Positions 52,737 through 62,285 are shown, counted from the stretch's first letter. The stretch is 64,000 nt of DNA from an uncultured Alphaproteobacteria bacterium (GCA_902611415.1 CACLZM010000006.1:1-64000), one strand, 5' to 3'. The notes: generated by a model from the letters alone, not told the origin. Program-made: numbers and translations.

Positions 52737-55081
52737 TGGGATCTAAGAAAGATCTTCCCTTAACTAGTTCGCATTGGGGAACTTATAGAGCAAAAGTAAA
52801 TAATGGGAAAGTTACAGAATTAATTGGATGGGAAAATGATAAAGATCCATCACCAATAGGTCCGGGCATTGTAGGAATTCACGATAATCAAACGCGTATT
52901 GATAAGCCTATGATAAGAAAAAGTTGGATTGATAATGGACCAGGAACAAACAATAACCTAAGAGGGATAGATCCTTTTGTGGCTGTATCTTGGGATGAAG
53001 CTGAAAATATAGTGGCCAAAGAATTAAACAGAGTGAGAGAAAACTTTGGTAATTCCTCAATATTTGGTGGATCTTATGGCTGGGCTAGTGCTGGAAGATT
53101 TCATCACGCTCAAAGCCAACTACATCGTTTTTTAAATTGTATTGGTGGCTACACAAGATCAAAGTTTACATACAGTTTTGCTGCAGCAGAAGCAATGGTT
53201 CCCCATATACTTGGAAGTTATAGAGCCTATCTTGATACCTGCACTAGTTGGGACTCAATCGAAGATAACACAGAACTATTTGTATGTTTTGGAGGGGTTC
53301 CTTTAAAAAATGGTCAAATAGCTCAAGGTGGAACTGGAAGCCATAATCAAAAAGAAAAACTTATTAGTTCTGCTAAAGCTGGCATAAGATTTGTAAATTT
53401 GAGTCCACTTAAAAGTGACTTGTTAGATGAGGTTAAAGGAAAGTGGTTACCTTTAAGACCTAATACTGATGTAGCCATTATGCTTGGTCTAGCACACACT
53501 CTATACAAAGAAAACTTATATGATGAAATATTTATTGAAAAATACACAGAAGGTTTTGATATTTTCTTACCATATCTTTTAGGAGATTTAGATGGAGTTG
53601 TAAAAGATGCTAATTGGGCCTCAGAAATAAGTGAAATCTCAGCAGAAGAAATTATATCTCTAGCAATGGACATGTCCTCAAAGCGAACTATGATATCTGT
53701 TAGTTGGTCTTTAACTCGCCAAGATCATGGTGAACAGCCTTTTTGGGCAGCAATTATGCTGGCATCAATGTTGGGTCAAATAGGTTTGCCAGGCGGTGGT
53801 TTTGGATTTGGTTATAGTGCAACTAATCACATTGGTGGGCAGTTTTCTATTATTCCTGGTGCTGCTTTTCCACAATCTGACAATAAAATTGATAATTTTA
53901 TTCCAGTTGCGAGGATAAGTGATTTACTTTTAAATCCGGGTGAAACTTTTCATTTTGATGGCAAGGAGTATGAATATCCTGATATTAAATTAATTTATTG
54001 GGCAGGTGGAAACCCATTTCATCATCATCAGGATATTAATAAACTTTTACTAGCTTGGCAAAAACCTGAAACCATTATTTCTAATGAATGGTGCTGGAAC
54101 TCTTTAGCTAAATATTCAGATATTATCTTACCTTGTACCACTCCACTTGAAAGACAAGATATAATGCTTACTCCAAGAGATCCTTATGTAATTTCAATGT
54201 CAAAATTAGTTGAACCATTTGAAGAGGCTAAAAGTGATTTTGATATTTTTAAAGGAATTGCAAAAAAAATGGATATTGAAAATCTTTTTACTGAAGGAAG
54301 AGATGAAGAAGCTTGGCAAAAATGGATTTATCAAGAAACATCAGTCAAATCAAAGTCATTAAAAAATATTGATTTTCCTAACTATCAGGATTTTAGAAAA
54401 AAAGGGTGGTTTAAAGTTCCACCACCAAAAGAAAATACAATAATGTTAAAAGATTTTAGAGAAGATCCTACTAAATTCCCACTCTCAACTCCAAGTGGAA
54501 AAATAGAAATATATTCTAAAACAGTAGATAGTTTTAATTATGATGATTGTCCTGGTCATCCAACCTGGTTAGAACCCTGTGAATGGCTTGGAAGTAAAAA
54601 TAAAAATTATCCTTTACATTTAATATCTAATCAACCAAAAAATAAATTACATAGTCAAATGGATCACGGAAGTTATAGTAAATCTTTTAAAATTAAAGAT
54701 CGTGAACCAATTGAAATGAATAGTGTTGATGCTAGTAGTCGAGGTATAAATGAGGGAGATATAGTAAAACTTTTCAATGACAGAGGTGCCTGTTTAGCTG
54801 GTGTAAACATTAATGATAATATACGCCCTGGAGTTGTTCAAATTAGTACAGGTGCATGGTACGATCCTGAGGATACTAAAAATTTAAAAACTATCTGTAA
54901 ACATGGTAATCCTAATGTCCTTACAAAAGACAAAGGAACTTCGAAATTAGGTCAAGGTCCTATAGCACATTCATGTCTCATCGAAGTAGAATTAGTTAAA
55001 GATAAAATTTCACCTGTGACCGCATTTGACCCTCCTGTTATTATTCGTGACTATAAATCTAATAGAGTCATTGATAAATAA
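52736..55081 (+). CDS. BisC-type molybdopterin oxidoreductase, cytoplasmic
   Basis: 781 residues of the DMSO reductase superfamily, BisC/TorA branch: GGSYGWASAGRFHHAQSQ gives the serine Mo ligand (S119). NEWCWNSLAKYSDIILPCTT, and the C-terminal guanine-dinucleotide domain (HLISNQPKNKLHSQMDHGSY, RGINEGDIVKLFNDRG) complete it. There is no N-terminal Fe-S cluster motif and no Tat signal, so it works in the cytosol without a quinol partner visible here. Known relatives reduce TMAO, DMSO or biotin/methionine sulfoxide. Its coupling to a betaine-type permease and a THF methyltransferase-like protein suggests action on a methylated amine or amine oxide. Confidence 0.88.
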   Translation: MGSKKDLPLTSSHWGTYRAKVNNGKVTELIGWENDKDPSPIGPGIVGIHDNQTRIDKPMIRKSWIDNGPGTNNNLRGIDPFVAVSWDEAENIVAKELNRVRENFGNSSIFGGSYGWASAGRFHHAQSQLHRFLNCIGGYTRSKFTYSFAAAEAMVPHILGSYRAYLDTCTSWDSIEDNTELFVCFGGVPLKNGQIAQGGTGSHNQKEKLISSAKAGIRFVNLSPLKSDLLDEVKGKWLPLRPNTDVAIMLGLAHTLYKENLYDEIFIEKYTEGFDIFLPYLLGDLDGVVKDANWASEISEISAEEIISLAMDMSSKRTMISVSWSLTRQDHGEQPFWAAIMLASMLGQIGLPGGGFGFGYSATNHIGGQFSIIPGAAFPQSDNKIDNFIPVARISDLLLNPGETFHFDGKEYEYPDIKLIYWAGGNPFHHHQDINKLLLAWQKPETIISNEWCWNSLAKYSDIILPCTTPLERQDIMLTPRDPYVISMSKLVEPFEEAKSDFDIFKGIAKKMDIENLFTEGRDEEAWQKWIYQETSVKSKSLKNIDFPNYQDFRKKGWFKVPPPKENTIMLKDFREDPTKFPLSTPSGKIEIYSKTVDSFNYDDCPGHPTWLEPCEWLGSKNKNYPLHLISNQPKNKLHSQMDHGSYSKSFKIKDREPIEMNSVDASSRGINEGDIVKLFNDRGACLAGVNINDNIRPGVVQISTGAWYDPEDTKNLKTICKHGNPNVLTKDKGTSKLGQGPIAHSCLIEVELVKDKISPVTAFDPPVIIRDYKSNRVIDK

Positions 55082-56278
55082 ATGGGAAATTTACAAGAAG
55101 AAGCTGATCTAAATAAAACAATTCAAATTAGTGCACGTAGATTTGAAGAGTCTCCTTTCATTCAACGTACTAATACTTCGAATATGGTTAGAGGCGTCTA
55201 TGCAGGAAGATACTTTCCTATGAAAATTGATGAAGATCCTTTAGAAAAATATTGGCTTTTAAGACAAAAAGCTCTTTTATTTGATGTTCCAGAAAAACCG
55301 ATAGAAATATCAGGAAAAGACTCAGTTTCTTTTTTGAATAAAGTGCTGACAAGAGAAATTTCAAAAACAAAAATTGGCAGAGGTTATTATGCACTTGCCT
55401 GTACACCAAAAGGTGGAATTTTCATGGATGGAGTTTTATTTAGGTTTGATGAAGAAAAGTTTTGGTACGTTCAAGCGGATGGCCCATTTGAAGATTGGCT
55501 TATTGCTCATAGTTCAAATTATGATATTCAAATAAAAGACCCTAAATCCAGAGTTCTTCAAATTCAAGGTCCGGCATCAATCGATATTATGAAGTTAGCT
55601 TCTAATGCAAAGATTGATGAAAATATGCCTTATTTTACATCCAATTTTTTTGATCTAGGGGGGCAAACTTTATATGTTTCAAGAACAGGTTTTACAAATG
55701 AATTAGGTTTTGAAATTTTTTGTGATGGTTTTAACACAGACCATTTGGCTCTATGGGACCATCTTATTGAATGTGGTAAACGATATGGTATGCAATTTTC
55801 TGCCTCTAGAGCCATGACTATTAGAAGAATTGAGGGTGGTATTTTTGGAAATTTAACTGATATAGATACAACAATTACTCCTTTCGAAGCAGGGCTGGGG
55901 TATTTTGTGAATATGGATAAAGATTTTATCGGTAAAGATGCATTAATTAAAAAAGATAAAAGGACTTGTTTATTTGGAATAACATGTAAAACAGCAGTTC
56001 CTAAAGCCGGAAGTAAAATAAAAATTAATGATAAACAAGTCGGCTACATAACAGCAGGTGTACCGTCTCCAACTCTCCAACAAGGAATTGGTTATGTAAG
56101 ATTTTATGAACCAAATGATTATATAAATAAAGAGATAGAAATGATTCTCCCAGATAATTCTTCACACACCGGAGTCGTTGTAGATTTACCTTTTTATGAT
56201 AAAGAAAAAAAAATTGTAAAGGGTATAGATAGATCTATTCCCATTAAACCTGATAGTAATTCTTTTGATGCAAAATAA
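55082..56278 (+). CDS. GcvT-family THF-dependent aminomethyltransferase/demethylase-like protein
   Basis: 398 residues of the stand-alone GcvT fold: FDVPEKPIEISGKDSVSFLN, GYYALACTPKGGIFMDGVLF, ELGFEIFCDGF, RRIEGGIFGNLTDIDTTITP (with the Gly/Glu of folate binding) and FIGKDALIKK. Relatives include glycine-cleavage T protein, DMSP demethylase DmdA and the folate domain of dimethylglycine and sarcosine dehydrogenases. The gene begins at the base after the molybdoenzyme stop, so the two probably form one pathway that hands a methyl or methylene group to THF. The methylated donor is unknown; it does not look like DmdA closely enough to be named so. Confidence 0.85.
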   Translation: MGNLQEEADLNKTIQISARRFEESPFIQRTNTSNMVRGVYAGRYFPMKIDEDPLEKYWLLRQKALLFDVPEKPIEISGKDSVSFLNKVLTREISKTKIGRGYYALACTPKGGIFMDGVLFRFDEEKFWYVQADGPFEDWLIAHSSNYDIQIKDPKSRVLQIQGPASIDIMKLASNAKIDENMPYFTSNFFDLGGQTLYVSRTGFTNELGFEIFCDGFNTDHLALWDHLIECGKRYGMQFSASRAMTIRRIEGGIFGNLTDIDTTITPFEAGLGYFVNMDKDFIGKDALIKKDKRTCLFGITCKTAVPKAGSKIKINDKQVGYITAGVPSPTLQQGIGYVRFYEPNDYINKEIEMILPDNSSHTGVVVDLPFYDKEKKIVKGIDRSIPIKPDSNSFDAK

Positions 56279-57056
56279 TTTCCTTAAAAATAAAAAAATT
56301 ATTTTATCTGCTGGTGCTTCTGGGATAGGTCTAGCTACTGTAAAATTATTACTATTACAAGGTGCTATTGTTTATACTTGTGATATTGATAAAAAAAATA
56401 TTAATAAACTGAAAAAAAATTCATACTTTAATAAAAAACTTTTTATATCAGAATGCGATGCTTCAAAAGAAGATGAGGTAAAAAAATTTTATAAAGAAAT
56501 ATCAAATAAAACAAAAAAAATAGATGGACTTATAAATAATATTGGAATAGCTGGACCCACATCTCCTTTAGAGAAAATTAAATCTGATGATTGGGAAAAG
56601 ACCTTACATGTAAATATTAATAGTCATTTTTATTTTACTAAATATGCAATACCCATGATTAAGAAATCTAAAAATGGCTCAATCATCAATATTTCCTCTA
56701 CAGCTGGTATTGATGGTTTTCCTAATAGATCACCTTATGCGGCAAGCAAATGGGCCTTAGTTGGTATTACTAAAACTTTAGCAATGGAATTAGGTAAATT
56801 TAATATACGAGTAAATGCAATATGCCCGGGTTCGGTTAAAGGTGCGAGAATGATGAGAGTCATAAAAGCGAAAGCAAAAATGTTAAAGCAATCTGTAAGA
56901 TCAATTGAAAAAGATTTTGTTTCTATGAGTTCTTTAAAACAATGGGTTTATGAAGATGATATAGCAAAAATGTGTTCCTTTTTAATTTCTCAAGACTCCC
57001 TTAGAGTCTCAGGTCAAGTAATTTCTATTGATGGAAATACTGAGAGAATGGATTAA
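56268..57056 (+). CDS. Short-chain dehydrogenase/reductase
   Basis: About 262 residues: the cofactor motif is LSAGASGIGLATVKLL (Gly-rich loop), NNIGIAGP is the NAG-like segment, and the catalytic set is Ser in NISSTAG with Tyr/Lys in YAASKWALVG. VNAICPGSVKG and SGQVISIDGN are typical. The track's TTG start is one codon upstream of the ATG used here. It overlaps the GcvT-like gene by 11 bp and the convergent BKACE by 4 bp. It may oxidise a hydroxylated intermediate of the same pathway. Confidence 0.88.
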   Translation: MQNNFLKNKKIILSAGASGIGLATVKLLLLQGAIVYTCDIDKKNINKLKKNSYFNKKLFISECDASKEDEVKKFYKEISNKTKKIDGLINNIGIAGPTSPLEKIKSDDWEKTLHVNINSHFYFTKYAIPMIKKSKNGSIINISSTAGIDGFPNRSPYAASKWALVGITKTLAMELGKFNIRVNAICPGSVKGARMMRVIKAKAKMLKQSVRSIEKDFVSMSSLKQWVYEDDIAKMCSFLISQDSLRVSGQVISIDGNTERMD

Positions 57057-57940
57057 GTTTTTTTTAGCTTTAAATAATCTCTAGTCTCTTGGGGACTCAT
57101 AATAGAGGAGCCCAACTCATGAACTATTTTTATTGCCTTTTCAACTAATTGTGGATTAGTTGCAAGTTTTCCCTTTGATAAATATAAATTATCTTCAAGC
57201 CCAACTCTGGGATTACCTCCAAGTAAAACTGTTTGTGCAACAAAGGGCATTTCATTTCTTGAAATTGCAAAGCCTGACCAAATAGCATTTTTAGGCATGA
57301 CATCTAACATTGCAATCATAGCTGTAGTTTTTGCTGGAGCTCCCCAGGGAATTCCTAAACACATTTGATATAAGGGTGGGTCGCTAAGAAGTCCTTCTTC
57401 ATAAAGCTGAGCACCAAACCACATATTACCTAAATCAAATGCTTCAACTTCAGGTTTAACCCCAATTTCTTTTAATCGTTTTGCTGCTTTTCTTAAATCA
57501 TTTGGAGTATTGACTGCCAACACAGAACTATCACCAAAATTTAAAGTTCCAGCATCAAGTGTACAAATTTCCGGAAGTAATTCCTCTACATGAGATATTC
57601 TTTCCATAATATTAGCCATATCTGTATATGGACCAAAATCCATTGGGTTATCTCCTTCACCTATATCTAAATCACCTCCCATACCGGTTGTTAAATTAAT
57701 AATTACATCAGTGTCACTAGATCTAATTATTTCAACTACTTCCTTATAAAATTCAAATTTTCGACTAGGCGTTCCATCTTCCTCTCTGACATGAATATGA
57801 ACTATAGATGCACCTGCTTGAGCAGACTCTATTGCGGATTTAGCTATTTGTTTTGGAGTCTTTGGAAGATCAGGATGTTTTGATGCAGTGTCACCGGATC
57901 CATTAACAGCACATGTAAGAAATACTTTAGTTTTTATCAT
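57053..57940 (-). CDS. Beta-keto acid cleavage enzyme, dehydrocarnitine-cleavage type
   Basis: 295 residues of the BKACE (DUF849) barrel: FLTCAVNGSGDTASKHPDLP with the zinc His pair in VHIHVRE (H48, H50), NLTTGMGGDLDIG, ICTLDAGTLNFGD, LCLGIPWGAPAKT and VGLEDNLYL. The overall pattern matches, from memory, the enzyme in Pseudomonas carnitine operons that condenses 3-dehydrocarnitine with acetyl-CoA to give betainyl-CoA and acetoacetate. Carnitine dehydrogenase lies 45 kb away in this window. The gene is convergent with the SDR and divergent from the betaine-type binding protein. Confidence 0.88.
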   Translation of the reverse strand: MIKTKVFLTCAVNGSGDTASKHPDLPKTPKQIAKSAIESAQAGASIVHIHVREEDGTPSRKFEFYKEVVEIIRSSDTDVIINLTTGMGGDLDIGEGDNPMDFGPYTDMANIMERISHVEELLPEICTLDAGTLNFGDSSVLAVNTPNDLRKAAKRLKEIGVKPEVEAFDLGNMWFGAQLYEEGLLSDPPLYQMCLGIPWGAPAKTTAMIAMLDVMPKNAIWSGFAISRNEMPFVAQTVLLGGNPRVGLEDNLYLSKGKLATNPQLVEKAIKIVHELGSSIMSPQETRDYLKLKKT

Positions 57941-58073
57941 TTTTGATAGTATTACACTTAATTAATTAATAAAAAACATATTTTATAGAGTTTTGTTACC
58001 TATTAATGAATAAATAACATATGTACTTTGACTATTTTTTGTTAATATAAACACTTTATGGGAGGGATAATCT

Positions 58074-59075
58074 ATGAGAATATCTAAAACAATTATAACT
58101 TTTATTCTATCCTCTATTCTTTTTACCGCAACATTCAGTAAAGCTAATGCCGAAAAATTATTAGCAGCCATCGCTGACTGGACAGGTGGAGAGATTTCAT
58201 GTCAAGTAGCTGTAAGCATACTTGAAGATGAGTTAGGATACGAAATTGATAGAATCGTATTTGCCTCAGGAACTGGCTTGTGGGAAGCTATTGCTGCTGG
58301 TGATATTGATTTTGCTTGCGAGTCATGGCCTAGTTACGCTGAAGCTGATGACGTTATGTTAAGTGGCGACCTTATCCATGGTGGAGAAGTTAAAATGACT
58401 TACTCTGGTGATGGAAGTGTAAAATTACTTGGAACTGTTGGTATTACTGGTATGTCAGATTATTATGTTCCAAAATATTGGGCTGATGCAAATCCAGATT
58501 TTTCTAGCTTTGCTGATTTAAATAAATTCAAAGAAGATTTTGCGACTATGGAGTCTGGTGGTAAAGGTCGATTAATTGGTTGTCCAGTTGCTGGTTGGAA
58601 CTGTCATGATCAAAAAAGATTAGATTTACTTGGTCTAGACTTTGTAGCTGATGAATTAGGAACCGAAACTGCTGCTCTTGCTGAAGCGCAAGGTATGTAC
58701 GATAGAGGTGAACCTTTCTTAATGTATCTTTGGGAGCCTCATTGGTTCTTTGGTGTTAACGAATTAGTAGGTGTTAAATTAGCTCCAAATAAAACATGTG
58801 ATACCTTTACAGAGGCTAACAACTGGGAAACTTGTGGAGCTGACTATTGGCCAGCTACTGGTTGGGCTGTTGACTATCCAATGAACTACGGTAATCCTGA
58901 TACATTTGCTAAACCAGAAAACCAAAAAGCACTTGAATTCTTTGGTAAAATGGCATTATCAAATGCAGATCAAGCAGCGATGCTCGTTAAAGTTCGTGAA
59001 GGTGGTGAACTTAATGATGTTGTTGCTGAATGGAAAGCAAACAATAAATCTACTTGGGAGAAATGGTTACCATAA
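58074..59075 (+). CDS. Betaine/quaternary-amine ABC transporter, periplasmic binding protein
   Basis: 333 residues: signal peptide MRISKTIITFILSSILFTAT ending near FSKANA, then an OpuAC-type domain with aromatic-cage candidates in IADWTGGEIS, FACESWPSY, LMYLWEPHWFFG and TGWAVDYPMN. These Trp/Tyr residues bind quaternary ammonium groups. Four internal Cys (GCPVAGWNC, KTCDTF, ETCGADYW) may form disulfides. A strong SD (GGGAGGG) precedes the ATG, in keeping with high expression of binding proteins. The codon choice looks more GC-rich than its neighbours, as often seen in highly expressed genes. Ligand (betaine, carnitine or TMAO) cannot be fixed by reading. Confidence 0.92.
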   Translation: MRISKTIITFILSSILFTATFSKANAEKLLAAIADWTGGEISCQVAVSILEDELGYEIDRIVFASGTGLWEAIAAGDIDFACESWPSYAEADDVMLSGDLIHGGEVKMTYSGDGSVKLLGTVGITGMSDYYVPKYWADANPDFSSFADLNKFKEDFATMESGGKGRLIGCPVAGWNCHDQKRLDLLGLDFVADELGTETAALAEAQGMYDRGEPFLMYLWEPHWFFGVNELVGVKLAPNKTCDTFTEANNWETCGADYWPATGWAVDYPMNYGNPDTFAKPENQKALEFFGKMALSNADQAAMLVKVREGGELNDVVAEWKANNKSTWEKWLP

Positions 59076-59111
59076 TCCTAGGATAATCTAGATTTTTTAT
59101 TTTATTTATTA

Positions 59112-59134
59112 GGCCCTGTATATATTGCAGGGCC
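59112..59134. repeat. GC-rich hairpin after binding-protein gene
   Basis: GGCCCTG TATATATTG CAGGGCC is a perfect 7-bp GC-rich stem in an otherwise A/T region, 37 bp after the stop codon. No U-tract follows on the + strand (AACCTAATT), while a T-rich tract precedes it. It may act as a 3' mRNA stabiliser or a weak terminator that limits read-through into the acyl-CoA synthetase gene. Confidence 0.6.
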
Positions 59135-59159
59135 AACCTAATTACTCCGTTGATATACT

Positions 59160-60656
59160 TTGACAGACTCACTCTATTCAAATCTTGTTGAAACTAATTT
59201 AGACAATAATAAAACTTTTTTAATATTAGATGATGGATCCGAGATTACTTATAAAAATTTCATAATTCTTGCATCAAAAATTTCTCACAAATTATCAAAG
59301 TTAGGGTTAAAATCAGGAAGTCACATTCTTGTAAAGTCCGCCAAATGTAAAGAGACTTTAGCTCTTTATTTGTCATCTATTCTTACTGGATCAGTTTTTT
59401 TTCCACTTAATACAAGTTATACTGTGAATGAAACAATTTACTTTATAAAGGACTCAAAACCATCTTTTCTTATCTGTGATAAATCAGAAATTGATAGTTT
59501 AAAACCATTTTGCGATGAAATTGGCTGTAGAATTTTATCTTTAAATGCAAACGGAGTTGGAGAGATTACTGATGGTTTAGAAAACCTTGATAGTTTTTTT
59601 GAACCATCAAAAAGAACATATAATGAATTAGCAGCACTTTTATATACCTCTGGGACTACAGGAAAACCTAAAGGTGCTATGTTAACTGAACAAAATTTAG
59701 TTTCAAATGCTCAAGAACTAATAAATTTATGGAATATAAATCGCAATGATACTTTAATCCATTCACTTCCAATTTATCATACTCATGGATTGTTTGTTGC
59801 TATTAATACCTCCATGATAAGTGGGGCTACTATTAGATTTATAAAAAATTTTAATACAGACTCAATTATTGAAGCATTTAATTATTCAACTCTGATGATG
59901 GGTGTTCCAACTTTTTATACGAGATTGTTGAATGACAAAAGACTAGATAAGAAATTAACACAAAATATGAGATTATTTATATCTGGAAGTGCTCCATTGT
60001 TAGATCAAACATTTAAAAATTTTTATAGAGTAACCGGTCATCAAATATTAGAGAGATATGGTATGACTGAAACTAATATGAATGCCTCTAATCCTTGCGA
60101 TGGGGAAAGAAAGGCAGGATCAGTTGGTAAACCTTTAAAAGATATTAAAATAAGAATAAATAATATTCAAAGTGATAATAATAAATCAGAAAATGATATT
60201 GGAACAATAGAAATAAATGGTCCTAATGTATTTAAAGGTTATCTAAATAATCCAAAAAAGACACAAGAGGCATTTACTAAAGATGGTTTTTTTATAACCG
60301 GTGATATTGGATATTTTGATAATGATGGATATCTATTCATATCTGGAAGAAATAAAGATTTAATCATAAGTGGTGGATATAATGTTTATCCTAAAGAAAT
60401 TGAAGATATTATTAATCTACACGAATTAGTTTTAGAGTCTGCTGTTTTTGGTATCCCTAATGACGATTTAGGTGAAGTACCTATTGCAGCAATAGTTATG
60501 AAGAATAATTCTACAGATTTAAATGATCTTAAAGATTTTTTAAAAAAACACTTAGCGAAATATAAAATTCCAAATAAATATATATTGTTGGATGAACTTC
60601 CAAAAAACGTCATGGGAAAAGTTCAAAAAAATACTTTAAAAGAAAAATATTCCTAA
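59160..60656 (+). CDS. AMP-forming acyl-CoA synthetase, malonyl-CoA synthetase (MatB)-like
   Basis: 498 residues of the ANL superfamily: P-loop LLYTSGTTGKPKGAMLTEQN, YGMTETNMN, FFITGDIGYFDNDGYLFISG and the C-terminal Lys in LPKNVMGKVQKNTL. IHSLPIYHTHGLFVAINTSM resembles malonyl-CoA synthetases. It would activate a short carboxylic acid (malonate-like) with ATP and CoA. It starts at TTG; no ATG is suitably placed. In the carnitine context acetoacetate or another short acid would also make sense. It follows the hairpin behind the binding-protein gene. Confidence 0.87.
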   Translation: MTDSLYSNLVETNLDNNKTFLILDDGSEITYKNFIILASKISHKLSKLGLKSGSHILVKSAKCKETLALYLSSILTGSVFFPLNTSYTVNETIYFIKDSKPSFLICDKSEIDSLKPFCDEIGCRILSLNANGVGEITDGLENLDSFFEPSKRTYNELAALLYTSGTTGKPKGAMLTEQNLVSNAQELINLWNINRNDTLIHSLPIYHTHGLFVAINTSMISGATIRFIKNFNTDSIIEAFNYSTLMMGVPTFYTRLLNDKRLDKKLTQNMRLFISGSAPLLDQTFKNFYRVTGHQILERYGMTETNMNASNPCDGERKAGSVGKPLKDIKIRINNIQSDNNKSENDIGTIEINGPNVFKGYLNNPKKTQEAFTKDGFFITGDIGYFDNDGYLFISGRNKDLIISGGYNVYPKEIEDIINLHELVLESAVFGIPNDDLGEVPIAAIVMKNNSTDLNDLKDFLKKHLAKYKIPNKYILLDELPKNVMGKVQKNTLKEKYS

Positions 60657-60704
60657 ATCCCAAAAATATTCTTTTTTTTAATAATATTAATGTATAAGTT
60701 TTAT

Positions 60705-61361
60705 ATGTCTTCGGCAGTGATATTTGGTGCTACTGGTTTAGTTGGCAGTTATTTATTAAAAAACTTAATAAAAGATGAATATTATACCAGCATTAAAATT
60801 TTTACGCGTTCTGAAGTAAATATAAAACATCCAAAATTAAAAATTATTAATACAGATTTAAAAAATGTTGAGAATATTAAAGATCAGATTATTGCTGATT
60901 GTTGTTTTTTTTGCATTGGTACAACAAAGAAAAACTCTCCTGAAAAAAGTGAATATCAAAGGGTAGAGCTAGATTTACCTAAGGAAATAGCCAAAATATG
61001 TAAATCTAACTCAATTAAGTCCTTCGTCTATATCTCATCTGGTTTTGCTGATCCTAATAATAAAGGTGAATATTTAAGGTTTAAGGGCTTAGTTGAAGAG
61101 GAGTTGAAAAGATTAAACTTTGATAAACTTGGTATTTTAAGACCATCTTTTTTACTAGGTAAAAGAGTACAATTTAGACTTGCTGAGAAAATTGGAATTC
61201 CAATTTTCAAGCTATTAACACCATTATTTTTAGGCCCGCTTAAAAAAATGAGACCAATTCATGCAAAAAAAGTAGCTAATGCAATGTCAAATATTGTAAA
61301 GAAGAACTTAGATCAAACTACATATGAGTCTGATGAAATAGTTACGATTAGCGAATATTAA
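60705..61361 (+). CDS. NAD(P)-binding atypical SDR (HTATIP2/NmrA-like)
   Basis: About 218 residues: the Rossmann start SSAVIFGATGLVGSYLLKNL, CFFCIGTTKKNSP, SFVYISSGFADP and LGILRPSFLLGKR are the motifs of the TIP30/HTATIP2-like atypical SDRs, which keep the fold but often lack the Tyr-Lys pair. The track begins five codons earlier at MYKFYM; the second ATG fits the fold better. Catalytic function is unknown. Confidence 0.83.
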   Translation: MSSAVIFGATGLVGSYLLKNLIKDEYYTSIKIFTRSEVNIKHPKLKIINTDLKNVENIKDQIIADCCFFCIGTTKKNSPEKSEYQRVELDLPKEIAKICKSNSIKSFVYISSGFADPNNKGEYLRFKGLVEEELKRLNFDKLGILRPSFLLGKRVQFRLAEKIGIPIFKLLTPLFLGPLKKMRPIHAKKVANAMSNIVKKNLDQTTYESDEIVTISEY

Positions 61362-61373
61362 AGAAAATTTATA

Positions 61374-62285
61374 TTGATGAAAAAACTAAATGTTGTCTAC
61401 AATGATAACTATGACATTCCTCTACCAGAGGGCCATAGATTTGTTGGTACTAAATTTTCTGATTTATATAATTTTATCAAAAACTCAAATTTATATACAA
61501 ATTTAACAATTCATCAAAGTAAGTCAGCTCCTATAAATGATGTACAAGTAGTACACAACCGTAATTATGTTATGAGTGTTAAAGAAGGTAATCTATCAAG
61601 AGATCAGGAAAGAAGAATTAATTTACCGTGGAGTGAAAAATTAGCCAAAAGATCTTTCCTAGCTATACAAGGCACACTACAAACATCTCAATTGGCGTTG
61701 GATTATGGTATTGCATGTCATTTAGCAGGTGGAACTCACCATGCATTTAAAGATTGTGGATCTGGTTTTTGTGTATTTAACGATTTAGCCTATGCCTCGA
61801 TAACTTTACTTAATCAAAAAAAAATAAATAAAATTTTAATATTAGATTTAGATGTTCACCAAGGTGATGGAACTGCTTCTATTTGTGAAAATATTGATAA
61901 TATTTTTACATGTTCAATTCATTGTAAAAATAATTTTCCATTTAACAAAAAAAATAGCAATTTAGATATACCAATAGATGATGAAGTAGATGATGTTAAA
62001 TATATAAATATCCTCACAAAAACGCTTGATCAAATTGAGTCTCATTTTACACCAGATATTGTTTTTTATGATGCAGGAGTTGATGTTCACTCTAACGATG
62101 ATCTAGGTAATTTAAACCTTACTGATGATGGCATTAAAAAAAGAGATGAAATTGTATGTGAGTATTTCAAAGAAAAAAAAATACCTCTTTGTACTGTTAT
62201 AGGTGGAGGATACAGCAAGAATAGACAAGAATTGGCATCTCGGCACTTTTCAATATTCGAAACTGTAAGTAAAACTTATTTATGA
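61374..62285 (+). CDS. Histone deacetylase-family (acetoin-utilisation type) amidohydrolase
   Basis: 303 residues. The His pair is GGTHHAFKD (H122, H123), and zinc ligands are D160 and H162 in LDLDVHQGDGT and D236 in YDAGVDVHSNDD. CVFNDLAYA and CTVIGGGYSKN complete the active site. Bacterial relatives deacetylate small acetylated amines (acetylpolyamine amidohydrolases) or proteins; class IV/AcuC-like members are common in marine bacteria. It is 13 bp after the SDR gene and overlaps the convergent bioY by 6 bp. Confidence 0.9.
   Translation: MMKKLNVVYNDNYDIPLPEGHRFVGTKFSDLYNFIKNSNLYTNLTIHQSKSAPINDVQVVHNRNYVMSVKEGNLSRDQERRINLPWSEKLAKRSFLAIQGTLQTSQLALDYGIACHLAGGTHHAFKDCGSGFCVFNDLAYASITLLNQKKINKILILDLDVHQGDGTASICENIDNIFTCSIHCKNNFPFNKKNSNLDIPIDDEVDDVKYINILTKTLDQIESHFTPDIVFYDAGVDVHSNDDLGNLNLTDDGIKKRDEIVCEYFKEKKIPLCTVIGGGYSKNRQELASRHFSIFETVSKTYL

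Noticed and set aside
53347-53673. Minus-strand ORF of 108 aa inside the molybdoenzyme gene
   Set aside because: Shadow of a well-supported gene; no family features.
55082-56278. Naming the GcvT-like gene dmdA (DMSP demethylase)
   Set aside because: Family-level motifs fit many GcvT relatives; nothing specific for DmdA was recognised, and the neighbours point to amines.
58028-58051. TTGACT/TATAAA promoter upstream of the binding-protein gene
   Set aside because: The two hexamers are only about 12 bp apart, too close for a sigma-70 promoter.
58074-59075. Naming the binding protein TmoX (TMAO) or a carnitine binder
   Set aside because: Aromatic-cage residues are visible but ligand specificity cannot be read without alignment.
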